Origin: a virus
DNA length: 25,101 nt
Reading direction: 5' to 3' (one strand)
IMG/VR virus record: IMGVR_UViG_3300008448_000582
Span: 1-25,101 of that record
Position numbers and translations under genes: made by a program. Under the pieces are notes generated by a model. That model was not told the origin of the DNA. It searched no databases and worked only from the letters and a program-made list of their open reading frames with translations. Position 1 is the first letter of the stretch; each line of letters begins with the position of its first letter. Positions 1-6,872 of this stretch are shown here, piece by piece.

Positions 1-135
1 ACATTAAGACTAGCTGCATTAATTTTTAACCTTCGTGATGAAGGACACAACATTAATACAAAGATTGTTAATGTAGGAAATAAAAGCAAACCTAAATATG
101 TTGCACAGTATTCACTTTTAAAAAATAAAAACTAA
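1..135 (+). CDS. C-terminal part of a helix-turn-helix protein (5' end outside window)
   Basis: An open frame runs from the first base to a TAA at 133-135 and encodes 44 residues with no start in the window. The fragment begins TLRLAALIFNLRDEGHNI, which resembles the recognition-helix and wing part of small phage helix-turn-helix proteins (HTH_39-like), followed by a basic tail. A DNA-binding role is likely, but the target cannot be told. The stop overlaps the ATG of the next gene by one base (TAATG), so the two are probably translationally coupled. Seen: the open frame and the overlap. Inferred: the HTH assignment, from a short fragment. Confidence 0.6.
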   Translation, partial: TLRLAALIFNLRDEGHNINTKIVNVGNKSKPKYVAQYSLLKNKN

Positions 136-323
136 TGGAAAAAGAATTAAAAAAGAAGTATGGTGCTTGGAAAAAGCAAACTGCTAAAGGTGAAGTTATT
201 AGCTTTACTATTGAAGATAAAAAATATTCAATGTGGGTTAACACTTATAAGACAGAAGCAAAACACCCTGACTACCAAATTTATGAAGATAATTATAAAC
301 CCAAAGATGATTTAGAATTTTAA
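135..323 (+). CDS. Small conserved phage protein, unknown function
   Basis: This encodes 62 residues rich in Lys, Asp, Glu, Tyr and Trp, with no signal peptide or membrane segment. The central stretch (around GEVISFTIEDKKYSMWVN) has alternating hydrophobic residues and suggests a small beta-sheet. I do not recognise the family. It starts at an ATG overlapping the stop of the HTH gene and ends 2 bases before the DnaA-domain gene, so it sits inside a compact early operon with a probable replication or regulatory role. That role rests on context only. Confidence 0.6.
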   Translation: MEKELKKKYGAWKKQTAKGEVISFTIEDKKYSMWVNTYKTEAKHPDYQIYEDNYKPKDDLEF

Positions 324-325
324 AT

Positions 326-751
326 ATGCAAACAATAGAAGCGAACATTTTAGATTATTATCAAGCACAAAAGAAAAATTTAAGACAATTAAAAAATACT
401 TTAGTAGCATATAATCTATTAGAAAAGGATGACACGAATAGAAGCAATAACAGAGTAACAATGAAAAAGCTAGTTGGATTAGTTGAAGATGTTTTTGACA
501 CAGATGTATTAGCAAAGAATAGAATGCAGAATACTGTATTTGCTAGGAAGGCTGCAGCGTATGTATTAAAGAAACATACTTCATTATCACTAAAGGAAAT
601 AGCACCGTATATAGGTGTTAAAGACCATACAACTGTACTTTATAATGTTTCTACTGCTAGAGATTTAATGACAACTGAAGAATGGTATAAAAATAAAATT
701 GATGAAATTGAAGATGAAATCAAGAAATTTAATACCTTCGTACAGAATTAA
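326..751 (+). CDS. DnaA domain IV-like DNA-binding protein
   Basis: This encodes 141 residues. The C-terminal half (about 65-135) has the shape of the DnaA DNA-binding domain. FARKAAAYVLKKHTSLSLKE forms the first helices, then GVKDHTTVLYNVSTA at 98-112 corresponds to the DnaA signature (G-R-D-H-T-T-V). The AAA+ ATPase of full DnaA is absent, because the first 60 residues are too short and contain no Walker motifs. The protein could bind host DnaA boxes or a phage origin, either helping replication start or competing with host DnaA. Its neighbours are a DUF4373 protein and a nuclease, which fits a replication module. The domain call is strong; the in vivo role is inferred. Confidence 0.8.
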   Translation: MQTIEANILDYYQAQKKNLRQLKNTLVAYNLLEKDDTNRSNNRVTMKKLVGLVEDVFDTDVLAKNRMQNTVFARKAAAYVLKKHTSLSLKEIAPYIGVKDHTTVLYNVSTARDLMTTEEWYKNKIDEIEDEIKKFNTFVQN

Positions 752-756
752 CTAAC

Positions 757-775
757 AACTATGTCGCATATAGTT
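757..775. promoter_or_regulatory. Operator-like inverted repeat between replication genes
   Basis: AACTAT (757-762) and ATAGTT (770-775) form a perfect 6-bp inverted repeat around a 7-bp spacer, GTCGCAT. It is the only obvious structure in the 93-base gap between the DnaA-domain gene and the ATG at 845. The core TATGTCGCATA (760-770) reappears in reverse orientation at 21778-21788, in another non-coding region. It could be a protein-binding site or a short RNA hairpin; no T-run follows, so it is not a clear terminator. Confidence 0.4.
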
Positions 776-844
776 TAAGAACAATATTAGGGGGAGGATG
801 AATTGCTAATGCGACTAGCAAGGATTCCAAACCCTATTTTTATT

Positions 845-1531
845 ATGAAAAACAAATCTTATTATTTTAGCCACGATTACAATGCAGCTAATGACACAAA
901 GGTACTTTTTTTAAGACATCAATTAGGAATGGAAGGTTATGGTATCTATTGGTTTATAATTGAAAGACTAGCAGATGCAGGTGGTAAATTACCGCTAGAA
1001 TTAATACCTGTACTATCTATGCAGATGCAATCTACTGACATTAAAGTTAAAGGAGTGATAATGCAGTTTGATTTATTTAGAATTGATGAAGGTGAATTTT
1101 GGTCAGAAAGGCTTAATGACCATTTGGGATTAAGAGCAAAATTAAGTGAAAGCGGAAAGAATGGAGCAATTTCTAGATGGAAAAATGGGGAGGCTAATGG
1201 GGTGGCTATTGGGGAGGCTAATGCAAAGAAAAGAAAAGAAAAGGAAATAAAAGAAAAAGAAACTAAAGTATATAATAAAGATTTATTTTTAAATAATATA
1301 AATGAATACAAAGAAATACTAGGTGAATCTTATGATGAATTTATTGAATATTGGTGTGAACCTGATAAAAATGGTAAAACACGATATGAACTAGAAAAAT
1401 TTTTTGATGTAAAACGCAGAGTAAATACTTGGATAAAAAACAAATTAAGATATGGAAATACAAAAACATTTAGCACAGGCACTACAAGTGAATCAAGAAT
1501 GGCAACCCTTAAAGAGTGGATACATAGTTGA
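845..1531 (+). CDS. DUF4373 (Lin1244/Lin1753-like) replication-associated protein
   Basis: The N-terminal 100 residues from MKNKSYYFSHDYN match the DUF4373 pattern: YYFSHDYNA-xx-D-xK, a conserved LRHQLGMEGYGIYW helix and a SGKNGAISRW motif. A low-complexity, Lys/Glu-rich linker and a helical C-terminus follow. Such proteins are found in replication modules of Bacteroidota and Firmicutes phages, where they resemble primosome or helicase-loader components. The ATG at 845 fits the usual family start. The same frame is open from a TTG at 803 and an ATG at 809, and a GGGGAGG at 791-797 lies upstream of these, so a 12- to 14-residue extension is possible. The 3' end overlaps the next gene by up to 80 bases. 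Confidence 0.75.
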   Translation: MKNKSYYFSHDYNAANDTKVLFLRHQLGMEGYGIYWFIIERLADAGGKLPLELIPVLSMQMQSTDIKVKGVIMQFDLFRIDEGEFWSERLNDHLGLRAKLSESGKNGAISRWKNGEANGVAIGEANAKKRKEKEIKEKETKVYNKDLFLNNINEYKEILGESYDEFIEYWCEPDKNGKTRYELEKFFDVKRRVNTWIKNKLRYGNTKTFSTGTTSESRMATLKEWIHS

Positions 1532-2192
1532 TAATGAAATACTAAATTCCTTTAATGGTGATAAATTAAATCTAGTCTCACCAATAACATTAAGGGAAAA
1601 TTTAGCTTACATTTTTACTTTGTTAGGATTTAAAAACTATCCTGCAAAAGAAGAAATGGCAATTATAGAAGATTTTATTAGAACTAGTTACCCATTGTAT
1701 ACAATACAAGAATTTAGAATAGCTTTTAAAATGGCGGTGCAGGGTAAGTTAGATTGCAGTACAGAACACTATGAAAAGTTTTCACCCAAGTTTATTGGTC
1801 AAGTGATGGTAGCATACACTAAAAAAGCTAATGAAGTAAGGAAAATAGCAAAACCTATTATAAACGAATTAGAGCCACCAAAACTAACAGATGATGAAAT
1901 AGTATCATTCACGCAGAAAGAATGGCTAGAATCGGCTAGAAATGACTTTAACAGGGTATTTAACGCAGAAAAGGTATTTGATATTTTACTAAAACAGGGT
2001 AAACTTAAATTTGAGACACAGGAAATGCTACAAATTATTAGGATAGTTAGAGAAGATAATATTGAAAAACTTAATAAAATGTATGGAACTGATGCAAAAG
2101 AATTTAATAAAAGAATTAAGGATGAAAATTTTGTTGATACACAATGTAAAAAATTAGCACTTGTCAAATATTTTGAAAACCTATCAAGTTAG
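1452..2192 (+). CDS. Conserved phage protein in the replication module, possible helicase-loader analogue
   Basis: The frame encodes up to 246 residues. The globular part starts near residue 40 (LVSPITLRENLAYIFTLLGF), is mainly helical and contains EFRIAFKMAVQGKL followed by SPKFIGQVMVAYTKK. I associate this arrangement with conserved hypothetical proteins of Flavobacteriia phages next to DUF4373 genes. No ATPase motif is visible. The start is uncertain: the ATG at 1452 overlaps the upstream gene by 80 bases, a GTG lies at 1488, and no in-frame ATG lies between 1452 and the conserved core. A primosomal role is inferred from position only. Confidence 0.65.
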   Translation: MEIQKHLAQALQVNQEWQPLKSGYIVDNEILNSFNGDKLNLVSPITLRENLAYIFTLLGFKNYPAKEEMAIIEDFIRTSYPLYTIQEFRIAFKMAVQGKLDCSTEHYEKFSPKFIGQVMVAYTKKANEVRKIAKPIINELEPPKLTDDEIVSFTQKEWLESARNDFNRVFNAEKVFDILLKQGKLKFETQEMLQIIRIVREDNIEKLNKMYGTDAKEFNKRIKDENFVDTQCKKLALVKYFENLSS

Positions 2193-2361
2193 GTACACCC
2201 ATTACGGAATTGTAAAGTGGTGCTATACAAATAACTTTAAAGACTGCTATTTATCTATACCTGATTTAGAAAACAATAAAGACAGGCTTTTATTCACAAA
2301 AGAATTCTACGAAAAATTATGGATATTTCAGCAAACGAACTTACAAAATGGGCAAAGTTAA
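2161..2361 (+). CDS. Small phage protein, unknown function
   Basis: This encodes 66 residues from a TTG; there is no ATG in the early part of the frame, and a second TTG lies at 2173. The sequence is rich in aromatic residues (TYQVRYTHYGIVKWCYTNNF) with an acidic middle, and it shows no membrane segment. It overlaps the upstream gene by 32 bases and the following nuclease gene by 43 bases, the packing expected of a real coupled gene, but the non-ATG start leaves doubt. I do not recognise the family. Confidence 0.45.
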   Translation: MSNILKTYQVRYTHYGIVKWCYTNNFKDCYLSIPDLENNKDRLLFTKEFYEKLWIFQQTNLQNGQS

Positions 2362-2633
2362 ATTTAGGTTACATAGGTGTAAGACTAAATAGAGTTAATA
2401 ATATACCTTATGGCAGAAGAAAAGGAACTATAGAAAAGGGATGGGCAGACCTGCAAGGGTATAATGAAGAAGGTAAATATGTAATGGTAGAAGTTAAAAA
2501 ACTAGGTGATAAATTAAGTAAAGAACAGATTGAAAGGTTTACCGATTGTTGGAAATGTGGAAGTTTAGTCTATATTTGTACTGAAGTAGAAAACAAACCT
2601 GCTTTAGTGGAATGGACAAAAATAAAATTATAG
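2319..2633 (+). CDS. VRR-NUC / PDDEXK-type nuclease
   Basis: This encodes 104 residues, the usual size of stand-alone phage VRR-NUC domains. The motif order fits the restriction-endonuclease fold: GWADLQGY with Asp44, then VMVEVKK with Glu58 and Lys60 (the D...ExK core), then a Gln at position 70 in KLSKEQIERF. These proteins cut branched or structured DNA and are thought to resolve replication or recombination intermediates. It lies between replication-type genes and a sigma-like factor, with overlaps on both sides. The fold assignment is fairly secure; the substrate is not known. Confidence 0.75.
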   Translation: MDISANELTKWAKLNLGYIGVRLNRVNNIPYGRRKGTIEKGWADLQGYNEEGKYVMVEVKKLGDKLSKEQIERFTDCWKCGSLVYICTEVENKPALVEWTKIKL

Positions 2634-3094
2634 AGCAATATTGGCTTAATGATGAAGTAAATCAGGCATTTGCAAAGATGCAGCCTGAAGAATTGCAATA
2701 TGATTTAAAGGTAGAAGTATTTATGGTTCTACTAGAAATGGATGATGAAAAGTTATTTGGGTTATATGAAAGGAATGAAATAAGATTTTACATAGTACGA
2801 ACTATGTTAAATATGATTAAGTCAGATAGAAGCCAATTTTGGAAAAAGTACAGGAACTATACTGAATATGAGGATAATGAAAAAGCAGAAGTAGAACAGA
2901 ATAGTGTATTAGATATAATGGAAAAAGGTATTGAAAAACTACATTGGTATCAAAAAGAAATATTAAACCTGTACACATTTGAGTTTAATAAAAACGCAAA
3001 AGAGTTAAGTAGAAAGACAGGGATACCTTATATGTCAATCATAAGAACTTTGAAACAAACTAAAAACGAACTAAAAAAACACATTAGGAAATGA
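2612..3094 (+). CDS. Sigma-70-like transcription factor
   Basis: This encodes 160 residues. The N-terminal half (IEQYWLNDEV... through FYIVRTMLNMIKSDRSQFWKKYR) is laid out like sigma region 2, including a basic and aromatic segment where the -10 helix would lie. The C-terminal 50 residues (WYQKEILNLYTFEF, then AKELSRKTGIPYMSIIRTLK) form a helix-turn-helix like region 4. The spacer between them is short and acidic. It probably redirects host RNA polymerase to phage promoters, and the two similar promoters in this window are obvious candidates. It ends in an ATGA overlap with the next gene. Confidence 0.65.
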   Translation: MDKNKIIEQYWLNDEVNQAFAKMQPEELQYDLKVEVFMVLLEMDDEKLFGLYERNEIRFYIVRTMLNMIKSDRSQFWKKYRNYTEYEDNEKAEVEQNSVLDIMEKGIEKLHWYQKEILNLYTFEFNKNAKELSRKTGIPYMSIIRTLKQTKNELKKHIRK

Positions 3095-3330
3095 TTCAAA
3101 TTATTATAACAAGTGTCTGTACATCATTATTTTTTAATTCTATACACAACCTACACCGTAAATGGAAACTCAACTTCAAGCCTTTCAGTTGCGGAAGTTG
3201 TTTGGCTGCGTGGGTTGGGGTCGTATTATATTTCTCACCTAAATTAGTTGTAGATATAGCAAGTGTTGTATTTATATCAGGATTTCTAGGTGCTATTACT
3301 GAAACATTAATTTATAAAATATGGAACTAG
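3091..3330 (+). CDS. Small inner-membrane protein with a CxxC motif
   Basis: This encodes 79 residues. Hydrophobic stretches at about 1-17, 37-50 and 53-75 suggest two to three membrane segments. Between the first two lies FKPFSCGSCLAAWVG, a paired-Cys motif before a Trp, seen in short membrane proteins of Bacteroidota phages (DUF1360-like in general style). It overlaps the sigma-like gene by 4 bases (ATGA) and the next gene by 10. The function is unknown; a possible role is altering the host envelope or excluding superinfecting phages. Confidence 0.6.
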   Translation: MIQIIITSVCTSLFFNSIHNLHRKWKLNFKPFSCGSCLAAWVGVVLYFSPKLVVDIASVVFISGFLGAITETLIYKIWN

Positions 3331-3632
3331 AACACAGAGAATTTTTAAAGGAACACTATAATAATTATGAAACTGCTTTAAGTGGTTATGTAAGAAACCT
3401 AGATTTGCCTGTACTTAAAATGTATGAGCATATTTATAAAACATATATTAACCCTACTTTTATACTTACCATTTGGTGCGGTGATTGTAGGATGGAAATG
3501 ATTTTAAGATTATACGCATATTATATAGCTTTACCAATTAGTGAAAAAGGTGAAATAAAAAATGATTTAAGTGAAGTAATTGAAAATCAAGAAGTTATAA
3601 TTAAAAAAACTAAAAAGAAAAAAAATGGCTAA
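3321..3632 (+). CDS. Small phage protein with CGDCR motif, unknown function
   Basis: This encodes 103 residues, mostly helical. The most distinctive stretch is TIWCGDCRMEMILRLYAYY, with two Cys three residues apart followed by an amphipathic helix. The C-terminus is a Lys-rich tail (KKTKKKKNG). It overlaps the previous gene by 10 bases and the acyltransferase gene by 8, so it belongs to the same transcription unit. I recognise the general pattern from Bacteroidota phages but know of no function. Confidence 0.55.
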   Translation: MELEHREFLKEHYNNYETALSGYVRNLDLPVLKMYEHIYKTYINPTFILTIWCGDCRMEMILRLYAYYIALPISEKGEIKNDLSEVIENQEVIIKKTKKKKNG

Positions 3633-4149
3633 TTATATACATCCAACGGCAATCATAGGTGATAATGTTATACTAGGTGATAACAATTACATTGGTGCTT
3701 ATTGCATTATAGGAGACCCTGCAGAACATAAAGAGTTTTGGAAATATGAACGTAATGTAAATAATAAACATAATGGAATGAGAGAGGTAATTAGTGGTAG
3801 AGTTATTATTGGAAGTAATAATATAATCACAGGATTAGTTACAATAGATGCAGGAACAGAACAAGCAACTTATATAGGTGATAATTGTTTTATTATGAAA
3901 CACGCACATATAGGACACGATTGCACAATAAATAATAATGTTACAATTAGTTGCGGTGCTAAAATTGGGGGGCATTCTGTAATAGGTGAAAAATCTAACA
4001 TAGGATTGAATGCAGTATTACATCAATTTAGCAATATTCACGTAGGTTGTATGATAGGAGCAAGTGCATTTTTTAAAGGAGAATCAGAACCATATACAAA
4101 ATATGCAGGTGTACCTGCTAAATCATTAGGAAAAAATATAATAAAATGA
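3625..4149 (+). CDS. LpxA-like left-handed beta-helix acyltransferase
   Basis: This encodes 174 residues built from hexapeptide repeats (PTAIIGDNVILGDN, YIGAYCIIGD, TYIGDNCFIM, and others), which form a left-handed beta-helix. Resemblance to UDP-GlcNAc O-acyltransferase (LpxA) goes beyond the repeats. HAHIGHDC at 93-100 corresponds to LpxA's AHIAHDC with the catalytic His, VTIDAGT at 72-78 to VTIHRGT, and VLHQFSNI at 131-138 to AVHQFCII. LpxA's C-terminal helical domain (it is about 260 residues) is missing, leaving only a short tail. It probably acylates a sugar or sugar nucleotide. Overlaps of 4 bases with the next gene tie it to two glycosyltransferases. Confidence 0.8.
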   Translation: MANYIHPTAIIGDNVILGDNNYIGAYCIIGDPAEHKEFWKYERNVNNKHNGMREVISGRVIIGSNNIITGLVTIDAGTEQATYIGDNCFIMKHAHIGHDCTINNNVTISCGAKIGGHSVIGEKSNIGLNAVLHQFSNIHVGCMIGASAFFKGESEPYTKYAGVPAKSLGKNIIK

Positions 4150-4733
4150 ACGCAGTAATATTTTTAAACTATCAAAACAATAGTGTTAAAACATTAGGCA
4201 TTAACTTATCTAATGCAGGAACAGATATTGAACAAGTTGTAATAGTAAAAGAAAAAGGTATAGCTAATGCCATTAATGTAGGTTTAAATAAAATAGACTT
4301 TAGTCACATTCAATATGTTACTTTATTATCTAATGATATATTAGAACCTGATAATTGGTTAAGGGTAAGGAATGAATTTATGCAAGATAAAATGATAGGG
4401 ATTTGTGCTATCCCTTTAGTAAATGGCTTTGATGATACTACAGATATAATAGGAAACTTTACAATAAGTAAAGAGGTTATAAAAAATGTAGGTGCTTTCA
4501 ATACTGCACTTGACCCATACGGAGCAATTGACCTAGACTATTGTACACGAGTTAGAGCAGCAGGATTATATACTAAATACATTCGTACAGGTTATGCTAC
4601 TCACATAGAACAGAATGGAATAGATGCTTATGGTTATAACAAGAATGAATTAGTTAAAAGCACTTGGGAATTACATACTAGCAATGTAGCAAATTACTCA
4701 AATGGCAGCAAAACATATTACCTTCCATTATGA
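4146..4733 (+). CDS. GT2-type (GT-A fold) glycosyltransferase
   Basis: This encodes 195 residues, short for the family. Visible GT2 landmarks are GIANAINVGL at 38-47, SNDI at 62-65 where the DxD metal motif normally sits (only the last Asp kept), and a C-terminal block NVGAFNTALDPYG followed by DLDYCTR at 129-135, with His153 after it. This block resembles the acceptor and base region of rhamnosyl- and related transferases. It probably transfers a sugar onto a lipid- or protein-linked glycan. The degenerate DxD may mean altered metal use or reduced activity. It overlaps both neighbours by 4 bases (ATGA). Confidence 0.7.
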   Translation: MNAVIFLNYQNNSVKTLGINLSNAGTDIEQVVIVKEKGIANAINVGLNKIDFSHIQYVTLLSNDILEPDNWLRVRNEFMQDKMIGICAIPLVNGFDDTTDIIGNFTISKEVIKNVGAFNTALDPYGAIDLDYCTRVRAAGLYTKYIRTGYATHIEQNGIDAYGYNKNELVKSTWELHTSNVANYSNGSKTYYLPL

Positions 4734-5734
4734 GAATACTAGCAATAACAAGTAAGTTTAGCGGTGTAGGTTATCATAGGATTATGATGCCTTTAGTTAA
4801 TATGCAGAAAGATTATTGTATGATTACAGATACAATAAATGAAGCAGTATTTGATAACAACTATGACATAGTAATATTCAATAGATTCCTAGCATATACA
4901 GAAATAAGTATGCTTGAGGCTATGCGAAAAAGATACAACTTTAAATTAGTTGTAGATAATGATGACTATTGGATATTACCACCTTCACATATTTTATCAG
5001 ATAGATATAGAGATAGTGATGTTACACAAAGGATAACAGATTTTATTAGAATTGCAGACCTTTGCACCTGTACACACGAAAGGTTAGCAGAAGAAATAGC
5101 AGTATATAATCCTAATGTAGAAATATTTCCTAATGCTTTACCTTATGGCAAAGAGCAGTTTCAAGATAATAAGATAGAATCAGATATGGTTAGATTGTTT
5201 TGGTCAGGTTCAGGTACACACGTTCCTGATTTAGATATATTACGGCAACCAATGAAGAAAATAAACTTCCCTGTTAAAACAGTTATAGCAGGATATAATC
5301 TAGGTGAGAAACATCTTTGGGATAGAATGATAGGAGTATTTACAAACGGCTTAAAGTTAAACCCTACCATATATGACTATGCAGAAATAACAAAATATAT
5401 GGGTGCTTATGCTGACTCTGATATAAGTTTAATTCCTTTAGTAGATAATAAGTTTGGTGCAATGAAATCTAATTTAAAGGTATTAGAAACTGCTGCAAAG
5501 AAAAACCCTGCCATAGTTAGCAATGTGCATCCTTATAAAAATATGCCTGTCTGCTATGTAAATAATCAAACAGATTGGTATAAATGGATTAAGCTATTAA
5601 CTTTTGATGAAGCAGCTAGAATAGAATACGGACAAAAACTATTTGAATTCTGTGAAAGGGAGTTTAACTTTGAGGCTATAAATAACAAGCGTTTTGCTAT
5701 TTATAATAAATTGATAGGCAATGCCAATATATAA
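4730..5734 (+). CDS. GT-B type (GT4-like) glycosyltransferase
   Basis: This encodes 334 residues. The N-terminus MRILAITSKFSGVGYHR has the glycine-rich turn of a GT-B Rossmann domain. YDIVIFNRF and LVVDNDDYW follow, a block I associate with phage and bacterial glycosyltransferases. LFWSGSGTHVPDLDIL opens the second domain, and DISLIPLVDNKFGAMKSNLKVLE is the nucleotide-sugar binding loop (usual form E-G...K-x-L/E). Together with the LpxA-like and GT2 genes it forms a three-gene glycan cassette. Targets may be the host surface polysaccharide or virion proteins; the sequence cannot decide. Confidence 0.75.
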   Translation: MRILAITSKFSGVGYHRIMMPLVNMQKDYCMITDTINEAVFDNNYDIVIFNRFLAYTEISMLEAMRKRYNFKLVVDNDDYWILPPSHILSDRYRDSDVTQRITDFIRIADLCTCTHERLAEEIAVYNPNVEIFPNALPYGKEQFQDNKIESDMVRLFWSGSGTHVPDLDILRQPMKKINFPVKTVIAGYNLGEKHLWDRMIGVFTNGLKLNPTIYDYAEITKYMGAYADSDISLIPLVDNKFGAMKSNLKVLETAAKKNPAIVSNVHPYKNMPVCYVNNQTDWYKWIKLLTFDEAARIEYGQKLFEFCEREFNFEAINNKRFAIYNKLIGNANI

Positions 5735-6143
5735 ATGCTCCAACGGAAAATACAGAATAGGTACAGGAAGTTGTATTTATGATACACAAGAAAAGGCTGC
5801 AGAAGTATGGGCAGCTATTATAGCTAGTGGTAAATATGAGGAGACTTATAATGACTATCCTGAATCAGCTAGTAACAATGCAAAGAGAGCATTGAAATGG
5901 GCAGAAGAAAACGGATGGGGTGAATGTGGAACTGCAGTAGGCAAAGCAAGGGCAAACCAATTAGCAAACAAAGAAAATATATCTAGGGATACAATTGCTA
6001 GGATGGCATCATTTAAAAGGCAACAACAAAATAAAGATGTTCCATATTCAGAAGGTTGTGGAGGTTTAATGTGGGATGCGTGGGGTGGCACTTCAGGTGT
6101 TGAATGGGCAATTAATAAACTAAAACAAATAGATAAGAAATAA
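5721..6143 (+). CDS. Phage structural accessory-domain protein, function unknown
   Basis: This encodes 140 residues in two blocks. Residues 1-40 (MPIYKCSNGKYRIGTGSCIY) form a short Cys-containing module. Residues 46-138 contain SASNNAKRALKWAEENGWG, DTIARMASFKRQQQNKDVPY and GGLMWDAWGGTSGVEWAINK. I know this second block as an accessory module appended to portal, protease or head-morphogenesis proteins of Bacteroidota phages; here it is a separate gene. It overlaps the glycosyltransferase by 14 bases and its stop overlaps the HNH gene start. It is possibly a minor head component. Its biochemical function is not established. Confidence 0.65.
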   Translation: MPIYKCSNGKYRIGTGSCIYDTQEKAAEVWAAIIASGKYEETYNDYPESASNNAKRALKWAEENGWGECGTAVGKARANQLANKENISRDTIARMASFKRQQQNKDVPYSEGCGGLMWDAWGGTSGVEWAINKLKQIDKK

Positions 6144-6397
6144 AAAATCACACTAAAGTATATCTGAACCATTTTGGTTACACAGGTGAGGATTTTATAC
6201 CTTGTGAAACTTGCGGAGCAAGGGCAGTTGATATTCATCACATAGAAGCTAGGGGAATGGGGGGAACAAAGAAAGGGGATACAATAGATAATCTTATGGC
6301 ACTATGCAGAGAGCATCATTTACAATACGGAGACAAGAAACAATATATGGAATTTTTAAAAGAGATACATAAACAAAAATTAGATGGCAAAGATTAA
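6140..6397 (+). CDS. HNH endonuclease, probable ATA start
   Basis: This 85-residue protein has a complete HNH/zinc layout: CETC at 22-25, DIHHIEARGMGG with His33-His34, DNLMALC with Asn51 and Cys56, and EHH at 58-60. HNH proteins beside terminase genes can assist genome-end cleavage, as in HK97, and this one lies about 0.5 kb upstream of the terminases. No ATG, GTG or TTG lies between the upstream in-frame TAA (6134-6136) and the core. The best start is the ATA at 6140, overlapping the previous stop, which would give MKNHTKVYL. I recall Bacteroidota-phage HNH proteins starting MKNHTK, which fits. CTG at 6164 is the alternative. Confidence 0.75.
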   Translation: MKNHTKVYLNHFGYTGEDFIPCETCGARAVDIHHIEARGMGGTKKGDTIDNLMALCREHHLQYGDKKQYMEFLKEIHKQKLDGKD

Positions 6398-6506
6398 AAG
6401 TGATTCTTCAAAATTATCATTCGGTAAAAGGAAAAGGGGTCAAGCAAAGAAATCATTTAACAAACATTCACCTAGACCAAAACAATATAAAGGACAAGGA
6501 AGATGA
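6384..6506 (+). CDS. 40-residue, very basic phage protein
   Basis: This encodes a 40-residue protein beginning MAKIKSDSSKLSFGKRKRGQ and ending KQYKGQGR; about one third of the residues are Lys or Arg. It has no hydrophobic core and is probably disordered and nucleic-acid binding. It overlaps the HNH stop by 14 bases and the next gene by 4 (ATGA), so it sits inside the packaging operon. I recall similar short KKxxNKH...GQGR proteins in Bacteroidota phages without a function. Confidence comes from the overlaps and the strong composition bias. Confidence 0.6.
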   Translation: MAKIKSDSSKLSFGKRKRGQAKKSFNKHSPRPKQYKGQGR

Positions 6507-6856
6507 TAATACTACCTGCACAAATAGAAGGCTTAACTTCTAGGAAGGATAAAACAATAAAGGTAACATTTGGAACACAAGAACTATCACCAAATGATGC
6601 AGCACAGGTATTCCAACTTAATCAAAGGTTCTGTTACATAGCCATCAAAGAAGAACCATTTCAACAGGATGAACTAGATAACATAGATAGCATTAAGACA
6701 GACCTTGAAACAAACAAGACCCCATCACAAAGATTAAGGGGTATATTGTATGTTAGCTATCAACAAGATAACGAAGGATTCAAAGATTTTATGACATACT
6801 ATGTTAGCAAGATGGATAAACTTTGTGAGCATTTTAAGTCTAAATTAGATAAATAA
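6503..6856 (+). CDS. Conserved phage protein upstream of terminase, unknown function
   Basis: This encodes 117 residues. The N-terminal 50 look beta-rich (IKVTFGTQELSPNDAAQVFQ, then FCYIAIKEEPF). The C-terminal half is helical (TPSQRLRGILYVSYQQ, then KDFMTYYVSKMDKLCEHF). There is no membrane segment or known catalytic motif. The position, between a small basic protein and the small terminase, is typical of conserved Bacteroidota-phage genes of unknown role, perhaps packaging-related. Confidence 0.6.
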   Translation: MIILPAQIEGLTSRKDKTIKVTFGTQELSPNDAAQVFQLNQRFCYIAIKEEPFQQDELDNIDSIKTDLETNKTPSQRLRGILYVSYQQDNEGFKDFMTYYVSKMDKLCEHFKSKLDK

Positions 6857-6872
6857 ACAGAATAAAAACAGA

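Noticed and set aside
803-844. N-terminal extension of the DUF4373 gene from TTG 803 or ATG 809
   Set aside because: The family usually begins at the MK-x-YYFSHDYN motif (845). The GGGGAGG upstream keeps the extension possible, so it is only noted in the entry.
946-1311. Long minus-strand open frames such as this one (also around 15086-15289, 15617-15841, 16870-17274 and 24326-24700)
   Set aside because: They are antisense shadows of convincing plus-strand genes, with Ser/Leu/Phe-rich low-complexity translations and no leaders.
2290-2298. TTATTCACA, a DnaA-box-like 9-mer
   Set aside because: A single copy inside a coding region; roughly one match to TTATNCACA is expected by chance in a window this size.
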